DNA of 64,000 nucleotides, taken from contig NZ_JAEDAE010000001.1 in assembly GCF_016056375.1 (NCBI RefSeq), positions 992,001-1,056,000 on the forward strand, read 5' to 3'. How positions within the stretch are numbered: position 1 is the first letter of the stretch; each line of letters opens with the position of its first letter. Position numbers and translations under genes: made by a program. Of the stretch, positions 19,511-28,217 are shown one piece after another. The notes beneath the pieces are model-generated. The model searched no databases. It was not told where the DNA came from and saw nothing but the letters and a program-made list of their open reading frames with translations. The stretch is from Hymenobacter negativus. GTDB taxonomy: Bacteria > Bacteroidota > Bacteroidia > Cytophagales > Hymenobacteraceae.

Positions 19511-20503
19511 TCAGTGCAAGGCCCGTTTTTTAATCAGGCCGCCCTTCATGTCGCTCACGCTCTGCGAGACCACAAAAGCATTCGGGTCAATTTTATGAAT
19601 CTCATCCGTCAGGCTGACAACTTCCAGACGCGTCACGACCGTGAAAATGGCCTCCACTTTCAAATGCTGGTGTCCGTGCGTGCCAAAGCCTTGGGTACAT
19701 TCGTACACGGTGGCACCACGGTGGAGCTTATCGGTTATCATGCGCCGGATTTCGGTGCTGTGAAACGAGATGATGGTCAGGCCAGTGTATTCTTCAATAC
19801 CCACCAGCACAAAATCCACGGTGCGGGCCGCCGCTAGGTACGCCAGAATGGAATACAGCGCCGTTTCTATCGACAGCAGCCAGGCGGCTACCGAGAAGAT
19901 AATCACATTGATAATGAGCACAATGTCGCCAATGGAGGCAGGTAGCCGGCGCGTGAGGTAGAGGGCCAGAATTTCGGTACCGTCCAGCACCCCGCCGCCG
20001 CGCATGGCTAGCCCCACGCCGGCCCCCAAAAAGAAGCCGCCGAACACGGCAATCAGCAGCCGGTCCTGCGTGAGGGGCGGGAACGACACCACCAGCAGCG
20101 CCCCCGCCAGCGCCAGAATGGTGAGCAGGGTTTTGAGGGCAAACTTCTGTCCCACTTGGTAATACCCCAGCACGATAAACGGAATGTTGATGAGCACAAT
20201 GAGCGCCGAGAGTGAAACCCCGGTCAGCTGGCTCACCAGCAGCGAGATACCCGTCACCCCGCCGTCGATGAAGCCGTTCGGGAGCAGGAAACCCTTCAGC
20301 CCCAGGGCGGCCGAAAAAACCCCACCCGCCAGCAACAAGCCTTGCATGAGCACCACCCCCACCTGGTGCTGCGCAAAAAAACGGAACCCACCCGTGTCCT
20401 CCGGCACCATCACTTTGAGAGGCGCGGGGGCCGGCTGGCGGGCAAGTTTCCGGTTTCGGAAACGTGAAGGCGGTAGTTGTTCGAGCAACATGGCTATTGT
20501 CAA
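19511..20503 (-). CDS. YitT family membrane protein with C-terminal DUF2179 domain
   Basis: 330 residues. An N-terminal cytoplasmic tail of about 50 residues leads into five or six membrane helices (VFSAALGLKGFLLPNGFIDGGVTGISLLV is the family signature), then a DUF2179 domain (TIISFHSTEIRRMITDKLHRGATV...). YitT/DUF2179 proteins are conserved membrane proteins of unknown role, some linked to cyclic-nucleotide or ion regulation. The order YitT then NTT-HEAT-cNMP on one strand is notable but may be chance. Confidence 0.9.
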   Translation of the reverse strand: MTIAMLLEQLPPSRFRNRKLARQPAPAPLKVMVPEDTGGFRFFAQHQVGVVLMQGLLLAGGVFSAALGLKGFLLPNGFIDGGVTGISLLVSQLTGVSLSALIVLINIPFIVLGYYQVGQKFALKTLLTILALAGALLVVSFPPLTQDRLLIAVFGGFFLGAGVGLAMRGGGVLDGTEILALYLTRRLPASIGDIVLIINVIIFSVAAWLLSIETALYSILAYLAAARTVDFVLVGIEEYTGLTIISFHSTEIRRMITDKLHRGATVYECTQGFGTHGHQHLKVEAIFTVVTRLEVVSLTDEIHKIDPNAFVVSQSVSDMKGGLIKKRALH

Positions 20504-20539
20504 AATCTTCTGGCACCGTAATGCTTCCCGGAGTTCCTG

Positions 20540-20575
20540 CCGGCTTCGCTTCTTCAGCGGCGAAGCGAAGCCGGC
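20540..20575. repeat. Perfect 14-base hairpin upstream of yitT-like gene
   Basis: GCCGGCTTCGCTTC pairs with its exact complement after an 8-base loop. No T-run follows on either strand, so it is more likely a leader structure or a small palindromic repeat than a terminator. The 176-base gap 20504-20679 otherwise holds an AT-rich stretch next to the end of the kinase gene. Confidence 0.6.
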
Positions 20576-20679
20576 GATGCTTCCTCGGCGGCATTTATTT
20601 CATGTGCACTAAGCGGTTGGCTAATGTTCAGTTTACAACAAGCAATTATTTAAATATATTCAATAAATACTATATAAAA

Positions 20680-22869
20680 TCAAATAACCGCCCTTTCCAC
20701 CATCTCCCCGACGGTAACTGGCAGACTGATAGTGAATTGACAATATTCACCTTCTTGGCTTTCCACGCTCAAAGCCCCGCCGTGGCCCTTCGTGATAACG
20801 TCGTAGCTCAGCGACAGGCCCAGGCCGGTGCCTTCGCCGGTGGGTTTGGTGGTGAAAAAGGGTTGGAAGATTTTCTCCCGCACCGCCAGCGGGATGCCGG
20901 CCCCGTTGTCGCGTACCCGAATCTCGACGGCGTGGTCGGTTTGGCGGGTTTGCACCTGCACTTCGGGGCGGTAAGTGGCCGGGGCGTGCTTGCTTTTTTC
21001 GGTCACGGCGTAGAAGGCGTTGGTCAGCAGGTTCATGAGTACGCGGCTCAGGTCCTGGGCCACGGCCGGCACGGGCTGGAGGTGGGGGTCCAAATCGGTG
21101 GTGAGGGTGGCGCTGAAATCCTTATTGCGGGCGCACCAGCCGTGGTAGGCTAGGCGCAGGCTGTCCTCGGCCAGGGCATTGAGGTCGGTGGCCTGGCGGG
21201 CGCCGCTGCTCGGGTGCGAGTGTTCCAGCATGCGCTTCACGATGCGGTCGGCGCGGGCCCCGTGCTCCTGAATCTTGACCTGGTTCAGGGTCAGGTCTTC
21301 CAACAATTGCTGGATATTTTCCCGGGCGCTGGTGGAGAGGTGCTCCCCAGCCAACTCCTCCTGCAGCTCGGCCAGCAGCTCCACGTTCAGGTCCGAGAAA
21401 TTGGTCACGAAATTCAAGGGGTTCTGGATTTCGTGGGCCACGCCGGCCGTCATTTCGCCCAGCGAGGCCATTTTTTCGCGCTGCACCAGCTGGGCCTGGG
21501 CAGCTTGTAGCTCGGTGAGGGTGCGGTTGAGCTGGTCGCGGTGGGCGGCAATCTGGGTATTCATCTCGTTCAGGTGGCGGTTGGCCCGCTGCTTGAGGTA
21601 GATGTTGCGCCACAGCAGCCCCGCCACCAGCAGCACGCCGGCCAGCCCGACCAGCAGCCCATTGAGCTGAAGGCGTTGCCGGGCCGCCTTCTGGGCCTGC
21701 AGCTGCCGGGTTTTGGTGAGTAGGTCAATCTGGGCTTGCTTGCTGGTCAGCTCGTAGTCGTAGCGCAGGCGGCTGGTGCGGCGGCGGGTGTCCTCGCCCG
21801 AGAGCGTGTCGTTGTACGCCAGGTGCAGGTTGCGGAAATAGTAAGCCTGCGCAAAATCGTGGCGCTGGGCATAGGCCTGGGCCAGAATGTCACTGGCATT
21901 GCGGATGTTCTCGTTGCTGCGCGCCTGCTGGCTGAGCTGCAGGCCATGCCGGGCCAGGGCCACGGCGCTATCGGTCTGGTGGGCCAGCAGGTAGGCGCGG
22001 GCCAGCATCAGCTCCACGGCAGGCAGGTTATAGTCGTCGTGGGTGGCGCGCACCAGCTGCTGGGCGCGCAAGCCGTGGGCCAGGGCCGCCGCCTGGTTGC
22101 CCTGCAGGCCATACACTTCGGCTAGGCTGGTTTCGCTGCCGGTTTCGCCGATGGCATCGCCGAGCTGCTGGCTCAGGGCCAGCGCCTGCTGGTAGTAATA
22201 GATGGCCTGAGGCCATTTTTTCAGCATCTGGAACGAGTTACCCAAGCCGTTCAGCGCCAGCAGAGTCACTTGCTGGTCGTGGGTGCGCTGGCCGCCGGCC
22301 AGGGCTATTTGCAGCGCGGGCAGGGCCTCGTCGTAGCTACCCATTTTGTAGTAGATATCGCCCAGCGTGGCTTGCAGGCGGATTTTCGTCTGCGCGTCGC
22401 CAGCCTGCTCGGCCAGGCGCAGGCCTTTGAGACCCGAGGCCAGGGCCGGCACGGGGTTGCCCTGGAGCATGTCAATCAGGCTGAGCTGGAGCCAGGCACG
22501 CCCCTGCCCCTCCGTGTCGTGTTGTCGCACAAATAGCGCCTGCGCCTGCCGGGCCAGGCGGCGGGCCAGCGCGAAATCGTTGTGGCGGCGGTGCAGGGTG
22601 CTCAGGCGCAACAGGGCCTGGCCCACGCCCACGGAGTCGCGAAGCTGCCGGGCCAGCCCCAACGCTTGTTGGCTTAGCCGGATAGCCTGCGGAATGTCGG
22701 CGGTGCTCCATTGCTGCGCGGCTTGCAGCAGCTGGCGCACGCGGGCCGTATCGGGCCGGGCCGGGCGGGGTAGCGCCGGCGGCGGACCTGGGGAATGGGG
22801 CACCTGCCCAGCCACCGGTAGAAAGTACACTGTCAGGCTCATGCACAGCAGAATCACGAAGAATCTCAT
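20680..22869 (-). CDS. TPR-containing sensor histidine kinase
   Basis: 729 residues: signal peptide (1-22), a large periplasmic tetratricopeptide-repeat region (about 40-370), one membrane helix near 398-420 ([16 protein letters not shown]), a coiled coil, a HisKA dimer domain with phospho-acceptor His near 479 ([13 protein letters not shown]), and a HATPase domain with [19 protein letters not shown] and [11 protein letters not shown]. It senses an envelope signal and phosphorylates an unseen partner; no response regulator lies beside it, so it is an orphan. This layout is common in Cytophagales. AT-rich DNA follows its 3' end. Confidence 0.93.
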   Translation of the reverse strand: MRFFVILLCMSLTVYFLPVAGQVPHSPGPPPALPRPARPDTARVRQLLQAAQQWSTADIPQAIRLSQQALGLARQLRDSVGVGQALLRLSTLHRRHNDFALARRLARQAQALFVRQHDTEGQGRAWLQLSLIDMLQGNPVPALASGLKGLRLAEQAGDAQTKIRLQATLGDIYYKMGSYDEALPALQIALAGGQRTHDQQVTLLALNGLGNSFQMLKKWPQAIYYYQQALALSQQLGDAIGETGSETSLAEVYGLQGNQAAALAHGLRAQQLVRATHDDYNLPAVELMLARAYLLAHQTDSAVALARHGLQLSQQARSNENIRNASDILAQAYAQRHDFAQAYYFRNLHLAYNDTLSGEDTRRRTSRLRYDYELTSKQAQIDLLTKTRQLQAQKAARQRLQLNGLLVGLAGVLLVAGLLWRNIYLKQRANRHLNEMNTQIAAHRDQLNRTLTELQAAQAQLVQREKMASLGEMTAGVAHEIQNPLNFVTNFSDLNVELLAELQEELAGEHLSTSARENIQQLLEDLTLNQVKIQEHGARADRIVKRMLEHSHPSSGARQATDLNALAEDSLRLAYHGWCARNKDFSATLTTDLDPHLQPVPAVAQDLSRVLMNLLTNAFYAVTEKSKHAPATYRPEVQVQTRQTDHAVEIRVRDNGAGIPLAVREKIFQPFFTTKPTGEGTGLGLSLSYDVITKGHGGALSVESQEGEYCQFTISLPVTVGEMVERAVI

Positions 22870-22934
22870 GCCGATGAGCGCACAAATCAGATTATTGCCC
22901 GGTGCAGTCGTGCGAAAGCCAGCCAGGCAACTCC

Positions 22935-23165
22935 TCAGATGTTCGGGTTGTGAATCACGCCCGCCACCACTTCGCCGCTGTCGCGGAGGGTGTTGGTTTC
23001 GACGAGATGCAGCTCGTAATCCTGGTCGACGGTCCGGAAAATGACCACCGGCGGGTACTGGGAATAGTCGGGGTCCGTACCCAGCCGCTGGGTGTGCGCC
23101 TCGACGGCCTCGTTCCAGTTATCCTGGGAAACAACTTTTTCTTCGATGGTGGGGTGAGGTTTCAT
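22935..23165 (-). CDS. Small hypothetical protein, 76 aa
   Basis: A 76-residue cytoplasmic-type protein, rich in charged residues (TIEEKVVSQDNWNEAVEAH, PPVVIFRTVDQDYELHLVE). I do not recognise a family. It is preferred over the overlapping plus-strand frame (22902-23180) because its composition is that of a globular protein and an AT-rich upstream region precedes its ATG. It lies 65 bases upstream of the histidine kinase on the same strand and could share its transcript. Confidence 0.65.
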   Translation of the reverse strand: MKPHPTIEEKVVSQDNWNEAVEAHTQRLGTDPDYSQYPPVVIFRTVDQDYELHLVETNTLRDSGEVVAGVIHNPNI

Positions 23166-23427
23166 GGCCGCAGGGGCTAACAGTGAACAGAATATTGTAA
23201 ATATAACAAATAATATATTAATTATATTTTTCCTACCATATCCAGAAATCCGCTATTGCTAAAATGCTGAATCCTGATTTCAGGAGGTGAGGAAAACAGC
23301 TTTCGGAAGCCACCCAAACAGGATGAATTTCTCAGCAAATCAGACTACTAATCCAAAAACACCTCGGCCGGATTCATCCATGAATGAGCCGCTTACGTAG
23401 CAGTTTTGTTCACATTACCATTCATTT

Positions 23428-23910
23428 ATGAAGCGCTACGCCCCCCTCCTGCCGCTGGCATTGCTGCTGAGCTGCGCCAGCACCGACCGTCCCGTGGTCG
23501 AAACCCCAACTGTTTCCACTGTGCCCGCTGTGCAGCGAGCCTTCGACGTGCCCGCCCTGCTGGGCATGAATGCCGACCAGATTGCCCGGCCCCTGATTAG
23601 TCAATCCATCCGCCCCGACCACGACCGCACGCCGCGCGAATCATCGGCGGGCGCTACCGAAGCCCTGTACACCTACTGGCGCGATACGACCGCGCTGGAA
23701 GTGAGCTACGACCCTACCACGCTGCACGTCAACAGCTATTTTATCAAAACCAAAAGCGGGCTGACTTCCGACTATACCACGCTGCTTAAGCTGGCCAACG
23801 TGAGCAAATACGACAAGCGCTTGAGCATCGAGCCAATTGCCTCGGTGAGCAATCCGAACCTGTACACCGGTGTGAAGCTAACGCCGACGGCGACCACGCC
23901 TGTGAACTAA
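23428..23910 (+). CDS. Hypothetical lipoprotein, 160 aa
   Basis: Signal with lipobox LLSC puts the lipidated Cys at residue 16. A Thr/Val/Pro-rich tether follows, then a small domain (VPALLGMNADQIARPLI, then ALYTYWRDTTALEVSYDPTTLHVNSYFIKTKSG written here in parts) that resembles small outer-membrane-lipoprotein assembly domains of the BamE/SmpA type in spirit only; I cannot assign a family. It is a single gene between an AT-rich 262-base upstream region (23166-23427) and the long hairpin at 23914-23996. Confidence 0.75.
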   Translation: MKRYAPLLPLALLLSCASTDRPVVETPTVSTVPAVQRAFDVPALLGMNADQIARPLISQSIRPDHDRTPRESSAGATEALYTYWRDTTALEVSYDPTTLHVNSYFIKTKSGLTSDYTTLLKLANVSKYDKRLSIEPIASVSNPNLYTGVKLTPTATTPVN

Positions 23911-23913
23911 GCG

Positions 23914-23996
23914 CTAAAAATGGTCATTCCGACGCAGGAGGAATCTGAGAACTATTTTTCTCCAGATTCCTCCTGCGTCGGAATGACCATTTTTAG
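23914..23996. repeat. Long near-perfect palindrome, GTCATTCCGACGCAGGAGG family; convergent terminator
   Basis: An approximately 36-base near-perfect stem (left arm from 23914, right arm to 23996) with a short AT-rich loop. CTAAAAATGG on the left and CCATTTTTAG on the right give T-runs in both directions. It lies between two convergent genes (stops at 23910 and 24004) and shares the GTCAT start with the elements at 7985 and 38735. Confidence 0.85.
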
Positions 23997-24003
23997 GAAA
24001 CCC

Positions 24004-24564
24004 TTATTCGGCAGCAGCCGGCACGGGCTCGAACGCCCGCACAAAGGCAGCCTGCTCGGCAGTTTCGGGCGAGCGGGGCATGCGGTAGCGCTTTTCCATG
24101 CCCTTCCACTCCTCGGCGATGCGAGCCAGGGCCTCGTCGCCGCTCAGGCCGAAGTGCTGCCGCAGGTAGCAGCCCACTACCGTGCCCGTGCGGCCCACGC
24201 CGCCCCAACAATGCACCACGGCCCGGCGGCCAGAGGCGGCACTGTCTTCGATGGCAGCCAGTACCTCGGCCAGGCGCTTGGGCGTGGGCACACTCACGTC
24301 GGTAATGGGAAAGCGGCGGAAACGCACGCTTTCGGCGGCCAGGCCCAGATGGGCGGCGCGGGCGCGCAGCAGGTCCTCGTAGGGTTCGAGCAGCTCGGTG
24401 GCTTCAGTGAGGTCGTAAAAGTCGCGGATACCGGCGGCCAGCAGCAGGTCGAGGCGGTGCGCGGCATCGGCCTCCAGCTTAGCGCCGGGGTATTCGGAGG
24501 CCAGCAATAACGGGGTGACCCAATACGAGTTGGGCAGCGGACGAGGGGTGGGAATAGTGTTCAT
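24004..24564 (-). CDS. C-x5-R phosphatase (dual-specificity / tyrosine phosphatase-like)
   Basis: 186-residue cytoplasmic phosphatase. The P-loop HCWGGVGRTG has nucleophile Cys119 and Arg125, and Asp89 in PITDVSVP is the likely general acid. Length matches small DSP-type enzymes. I start at ATG 24564; the longer frame to 24705 overlaps the next gene. It lies 34 bases downstream of the ADP-ribosylglycohydrolase, so the pair is an operon. Members act on phosphoproteins, on phosphoinositides or on RNA 5' triphosphates. Given the RNA-repair genes upstream, an RNA-end or ADP-ribose-phosphate substrate is possible, but this is inference. Confidence 0.9.
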   Translation of the reverse strand: MNTIPTPRPLPNSYWVTPLLLASEYPGAKLEADAAHRLDLLLAAGIRDFYDLTEATELLEPYEDLLRARAAHLGLAAESVRFRRFPITDVSVPTPKRLAEVLAAIEDSAASGRRAVVHCWGGVGRTGTVVGCYLRQHFGLSGDEALARIAEEWKGMEKRYRMPRSPETAEQAAFVRAFEPVPAAAE

Positions 24565-24598
24565 GGCAGAAGGTACGGAAAGTTGTGAAACGCCTTGC

Positions 24599-25573
24599 CT
24601 ACGCGCCCGCCAGCCGCCCGGCCAGGTCCTCAATATCGGCCCGACGGGCCAGCACGGCCAGCCACTCGGCCGGGATGCCGGCCTCACCATAGACCAAGCC
24701 GGCAAGGCCGCCGGCCACGGCTCCGGTGGTATCGGTGTCGTCGCCGAGGTTCACGGCGGTCAGCACGGTGGCAGCGTAGGTGTCGTGCTTCAGCAGGCAC
24801 CACAGGGCTGCTTCGAGCGTATGCACGACGTAACCGGACGAGGAAACTTGTCTTTTATCTAGGTTTGACAGGTTGCCGCTTAAGACTTTTTGGTAATACT
24901 TGTCTTCTACTACGGCGGGAATGCTGCCGTTAGCCAACCATGGATTGACCAATTCGCACATTTGCGCATACGCCTTATCCGAAGCCATACCAGCCAGCAG
25001 CCCCCTCGCCACCAACAGATACAGAAAGCAGCCCAGCGTAGAGCGCGGGTGCCCGTGGGTTACGCTGGCCACGTTTTCAGTAAGCGACCAGGCAGCGCTC
25101 AAATTCAATGTTTCGGCCCGCCAGATATCGTGAAAAACCAGCGGCAGAATGCGCATGAGCGCGCCGTTGCCGTTGTCAAATTCGGAACTTGGACCGGCTT
25201 TAGTTGGCACTATTCCTCTTTGCAGGCGGTCGATGGCAGTACGGGTGGCATTTCCCACATCGAAAGTTTCGCCGTGAGCAGTCCAGTATGATTGATAGAG
25301 CCAGTTAATGCTGCGCCGGGCAAAGTCGGCCAAATCGGGCGCGCCGCTGCGGCCGCCGGGCCGGGCCAGGGTTTCGGCCAGACAGAAGGTGAGCGAGGAA
25401 TCATCGGACCAGGTGCCAGCGGGCTGGTGGTGGGTGCCATAGGCGCGCATGCTGGTCACGGGGTCTTGCTGGCGGGCCGCACGGGGCGCGAATTCAACGG
25501 GTACGCCGAGGGCGTCGCCCACGGCCAAGCCCAGGAGGGCGGCGCGGGCTTGTTCAGTGGTAGCTTGAAGCAT
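24599..25573 (-). CDS. ADP-ribosylglycohydrolase family protein
   Basis: 324 residues of the DraG/ARH fold, which removes ADP-ribose from proteins or nucleic acids with two Mg ions. Metal motifs seen are LGLAVGDALGVPVEF near the N-terminus, GTWSDDSSLTFCLAETL, and NLGDDTDTTGAVAGGLAG near the C-terminus. The start is ATG 25573; 14 further codons upstream lack family similarity. A short AT-richer stretch around 24840-24960 sits inside the gene without breaking the frame. It is 77 bases after a nucleotidyltransferase gene and 34 before the phosphatase, in the same leftward run. Confidence 0.93.
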   Translation of the reverse strand: MLQATTEQARAALLGLAVGDALGVPVEFAPRAARQQDPVTSMRAYGTHHQPAGTWSDDSSLTFCLAETLARPGGRSGAPDLADFARRSINWLYQSYWTAHGETFDVGNATRTAIDRLQRGIVPTKAGPSSEFDNGNGALMRILPLVFHDIWRAETLNLSAAWSLTENVASVTHGHPRSTLGCFLYLLVARGLLAGMASDKAYAQMCELVNPWLANGSIPAVVEDKYYQKVLSGNLSNLDKRQVSSSGYVVHTLEAALWCLLKHDTYAATVLTAVNLGDDTDTTGAVAGGLAGLVYGEAGIPAEWLAVLARRADIEDLAGRLAGA

Positions 25574-25650
25574 TGTAGGAAGGGAGAAATTAGGTTGTGG
25601 GGAGCAAGAAAGCACTAAAGTGGCCTACGGGATGAGCATGGACCACCAAG

Positions 25651-26724
25651 CTAAGCCAACGCATAGAAAGACCGACGCACCTGCCGCAGCAATTGCTCGG
25701 CGGCAAATCTATCTGGGGCATCGGGCAGTGCCGAATTAGCGAAAGCGACCTCTACTTTGGTCACCTGCTGGTCGGCATCGGCCACGAGTTGCTCGTATTC
25801 AAATTCGCCGCGCCGGATTTGCAGCAAGAATTCGCGGTTGGGGCGGCGGACGTGTAGCTGGCCGGTTTCGGCAATTTCCTCGGCCATTTGCAGAAGGCGG
25901 AAAACGTGCAGCATATTTTTAGCATCGTAATTCTTTCCGTGCTGCACCGTGTTTTGATACCGCTCGGCATTGCGCTTTTCCACCCACTCCCAATATTCGC
26001 GGAACACGCGGCAGTACGTGCTGTACCCGTTGCGATTGAAGGACAAATACGCCACGGGTTCCTCCCCTTTTGGCACGGCCGAAAGCAGGACATCCTGCGA
26101 GGTTTCGGCATCGCGCACCAGCCCGCGGTAGCCGAGCGTGCGCCCGGGCGTGGCATCAATAAATAAGGCGAATAAATCGGTGAGATGCGGCACGTTGGCC
26201 AAGCCACACTGCGCGGTTTCATAGCCTTGGCGGGCCAGCCAGTCGGTGGCGGGCTGCGCACCCGCGCCGGCCGTCACGTAGCAGAAATCGAGTACTGATT
26301 TGCGGGCTGGGGGCTCGGGGTGGTTGATTTTCTTGTTCAAACCGCGGGCTTTGCGAATTTGCGCCACCGCGTATTCGGCGAAGCTTTGACGGCAGAGTTT
26401 CGATAAAAAATCAGCGGCTTGAAACTGCTCAAATAGCGGATGTTTATAAATAACACAATCGGCCGGCGTGCCCAATAATTCGAGCACGGTGGGATTATTT
26501 TTCAGCAATAATTCCACAAAACGGCGCAGCTCGTAAAAAACTTCGTCGTTGGTTTCGTTAGCAATTTGTGGGATGTAATCGAGGCCAAAAAAATGCGCTT
26601 CGGGCAAGATGAATACACCTTTTAAATCCGTATCGGAATGCGGCAGATTGGTGCCGTAGGCTCGGCTGCCGCTGATGGCTTCGAAAAGAATAAGGTTTTG
26701 GCGGCGCAGGTCGGCAATGGTCAT
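25651..26724 (-). CDS. Nucleotidyltransferase superfamily protein, 357 aa (YcgL-type)
   Basis: Pol-beta-fold nucleotidyltransferase. The active-site motif is GS at 19-20 followed by D31 and D33 (SDTDLKGVFILP). The rest is helical, with a long C-terminal region typical of the predicted nucleotidyltransferase group annotated YcgL or DNA polymerase beta superfamily. Such enzymes add a nucleotide to RNA, protein or small molecules; no substrate is known. It ends 77 bases before the ADP-ribosylglycohydrolase and is separated from the related 256-residue enzyme by the palindromic element at 26733-26830. Confidence 0.87.
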   Translation of the reverse strand: MTIADLRRQNLILFEAISGSRAYGTNLPHSDTDLKGVFILPEAHFFGLDYIPQIANETNDEVFYELRRFVELLLKNNPTVLELLGTPADCVIYKHPLFEQFQAADFLSKLCRQSFAEYAVAQIRKARGLNKKINHPEPPARKSVLDFCYVTAGAGAQPATDWLARQGYETAQCGLANVPHLTDLFALFIDATPGRTLGYRGLVRDAETSQDVLLSAVPKGEEPVAYLSFNRNGYSTYCRVFREYWEWVEKRNAERYQNTVQHGKNYDAKNMLHVFRLLQMAEEIAETGQLHVRRPNREFLLQIRRGEFEYEQLVADADQQVTKVEVAFANSALPDAPDRFAAEQLLRQVRRSFYALA

Positions 26725-26732
26725 GCACGAAA

Positions 26733-26830
26733 GTAGCGCGGACTTTTAGTCCGCGCGTGATGCGCCGATTACACGAGTGGGAGCAGCAGAAATGGGCTGT
26801 TTACGCTCGCAGACTAATAGTCTGGACTAC
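26733..26830. repeat. Palindromic repeat of the GCGGACT family
   Basis: Left arm GTAGCGCGGACT..AGTCCGCGC (26733-26756) and a degenerate right arm ending GTCTGGACTAC (to 26830), each with its own small hairpin, around a short centre. The same arms form the in-frame insert at 31044-31131 in the Pnkp gene. It fills the gap between the two nucleotidyltransferase genes. Confidence 0.8.
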
Positions 26831-26836
26831 GGTGCC

Positions 26837-27607
26837 CTATGCGGCACCAACTTCGGCCAGCAGCCTCCGGAATAACCCATCCAGTTCGCCCACCGCGCCG
26901 GTGTTACGCAACACGGGCAAAATATCACGCGCGGCCTGCCCTGCAGCCAACTCTTCCCGCAAAAACTCGCCTAAGGCCGTCGGACGTGGCGCGGTCGTTT
27001 TTTCATCGGCCGAAGCTTTGGCGGCCAGCAGCGCGGTTACATCGGCTTCCAGAACAGCGGGGAGCAACATCCGTAACGGGGCAAATTCCATGGGCGGCAC
27101 GGTGTGGCGCTCCCGAATCCAGCGGGCGGCCAGGGCTGAGCGCAAGGCGTAGAACAGGCGTTTCAGGCGCACCTCTTCGGTGGCCAAATCCTCTTCCACG
27201 CCGCGGCGCAACTGGCCCAGGTAGTGGTGCAGGCCAGCTTTCAGGTTGAAACTGGCCGGTAGCAGCGGGGCCAGCCGGGCGCGGAAGTCCAGAGCTTCGT
27301 GGTACACAATGGGCGACTGCAGCCACTCAAACACCGAGGCGTTGGAGCCGCGTAGCAGGCGCAGGGCCTTGCGCAGCTCCCAGCCGGCCAGGTCCAGTTC
27401 GTCATCAACGGGAAAGTTGAGTGTGTCGGGGCCTTCGTCCAGGGCCAGGTACCAGTCGGCGGGGTGGCAATAGATGAAGCGCACATCGTAGTCTGAATCG
27501 GGCGACGGAAAGCCCCAGGCGCGGCTGCCCGACTCGCAGGCGTAGAGGATTCGGATGCCGTGGGTGGCTTCGAGCTCGGTGAGAGCAGTGGCAATGCGGG
27601 TTTGCAT
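26837..27607 (-). CDS. Nucleotidyltransferase domain protein, 256 aa
   Basis: Second Pol-beta-fold nucleotidyltransferase of the island. Active-site GSRAWGFPSPDSDYDVRF gives GS at 27-28 and D39/D41. A helical C-terminus follows, including a likely alpha-helical nucleotide-transfer partner region. The start is ATG 27607; 20 codons upstream (to 27667) overlap the divergent gene and do not fit the family. It resembles the 357-residue neighbour only in the catalytic core. Tandem copies suggest a two-step or hetero-oligomeric function linked to RNA repair. Confidence 0.87.
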   Translation of the reverse strand: MQTRIATALTELEATHGIRILYACESGSRAWGFPSPDSDYDVRFIYCHPADWYLALDEGPDTLNFPVDDELDLAGWELRKALRLLRGSNASVFEWLQSPIVYHEALDFRARLAPLLPASFNLKAGLHHYLGQLRRGVEEDLATEEVRLKRLFYALRSALAARWIRERHTVPPMEFAPLRMLLPAVLEADVTALLAAKASADEKTTAPRPTALGEFLREELAAGQAARDILPVLRNTGAVGELDGLFRRLLAEVGAA

Positions 27608-27682
27608 AGTAGAACTTAATTCGGACAATAGTACGCCATGCCGTCCTTTCCGACTCACAGTCGCCATATTGGCCTACAAATC

Positions 27683-28207
27683 ATGTTTGCCTATTGTCAT
27701 TCACTAAAAATAGCCACCTATATTATGCTCATTCTGACAATTTTAGCTGTTGTATTCACTTTTAGTGTCAGCCTAACACTTTATTTAAAGCGAGTAGCAC
27801 TTAAAAATATTACCAATGATATTCTGCGAATCACCCTGGTAGTTACATCATTTATAGTCATCTGCTGCACAATTTTGTGGGCATGCCTATGGGTGGTTTC
27901 TCCGCCACCCAGTATTTATAGCATAGCAGGCGGTTATAGCATGGCTCAAAGGCCCGGTTATTCCGTAGCACAAACAGCAGATTATTATCATCTAATTTTT
28001 TACCAGAACCGCAGTTGGTGGACTGACAAAAAATTGGGAGAAATAGAATTGAAGTGTCAATGCTTAGGGAACGAAAAAATTACGGCTACCATCACTGACG
28101 CAACCCCTAGTCTTAAAACCCTGCATATTAAAATGGATGACCAGAGTATCGTTGATACGACGTTGAGTTTTAAAACGGATTTTAATTTTCAGGTTTCAGC
28201 GGATTAA
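27683..28207 (+). CDS. Hypothetical two-helix membrane protein (AT-rich gene)
   Basis: 174 residues from ATG 27683 (an upstream ATG at 27638 overlaps the divergent gene's leader). Two membrane helices (YIMLILTILAVVFTFSVSL and LVVTSFIVICCTILWACL) are followed by a soluble domain (YYHLIFYQNRSWW, then beta-strand-like residues). No family recognised. Base composition is clearly AT-richer than the flanking genes, suggesting later acquisition. It is transcribed against the leftward RNA-repair run and precedes the TMEM175-like gene by 10 bases. Confidence 0.65.
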   Translation: MFAYCHSLKIATYIMLILTILAVVFTFSVSLTLYLKRVALKNITNDILRITLVVTSFIVICCTILWACLWVVSPPPSIYSIAGGYSMAQRPGYSVAQTADYYHLIFYQNRSWWTDKKLGEIELKCQCLGNEKITATITDATPSLKTLHIKMDDQSIVDTTLSFKTDFNFQVSAD

Positions 28208-28217
28208 TAATTAATTC

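Noticed and set aside
22902-23180. 92-residue plus-strand frame
   Set aside because: The minus-strand 76-residue frame has more protein-like composition and AT-rich upstream DNA.
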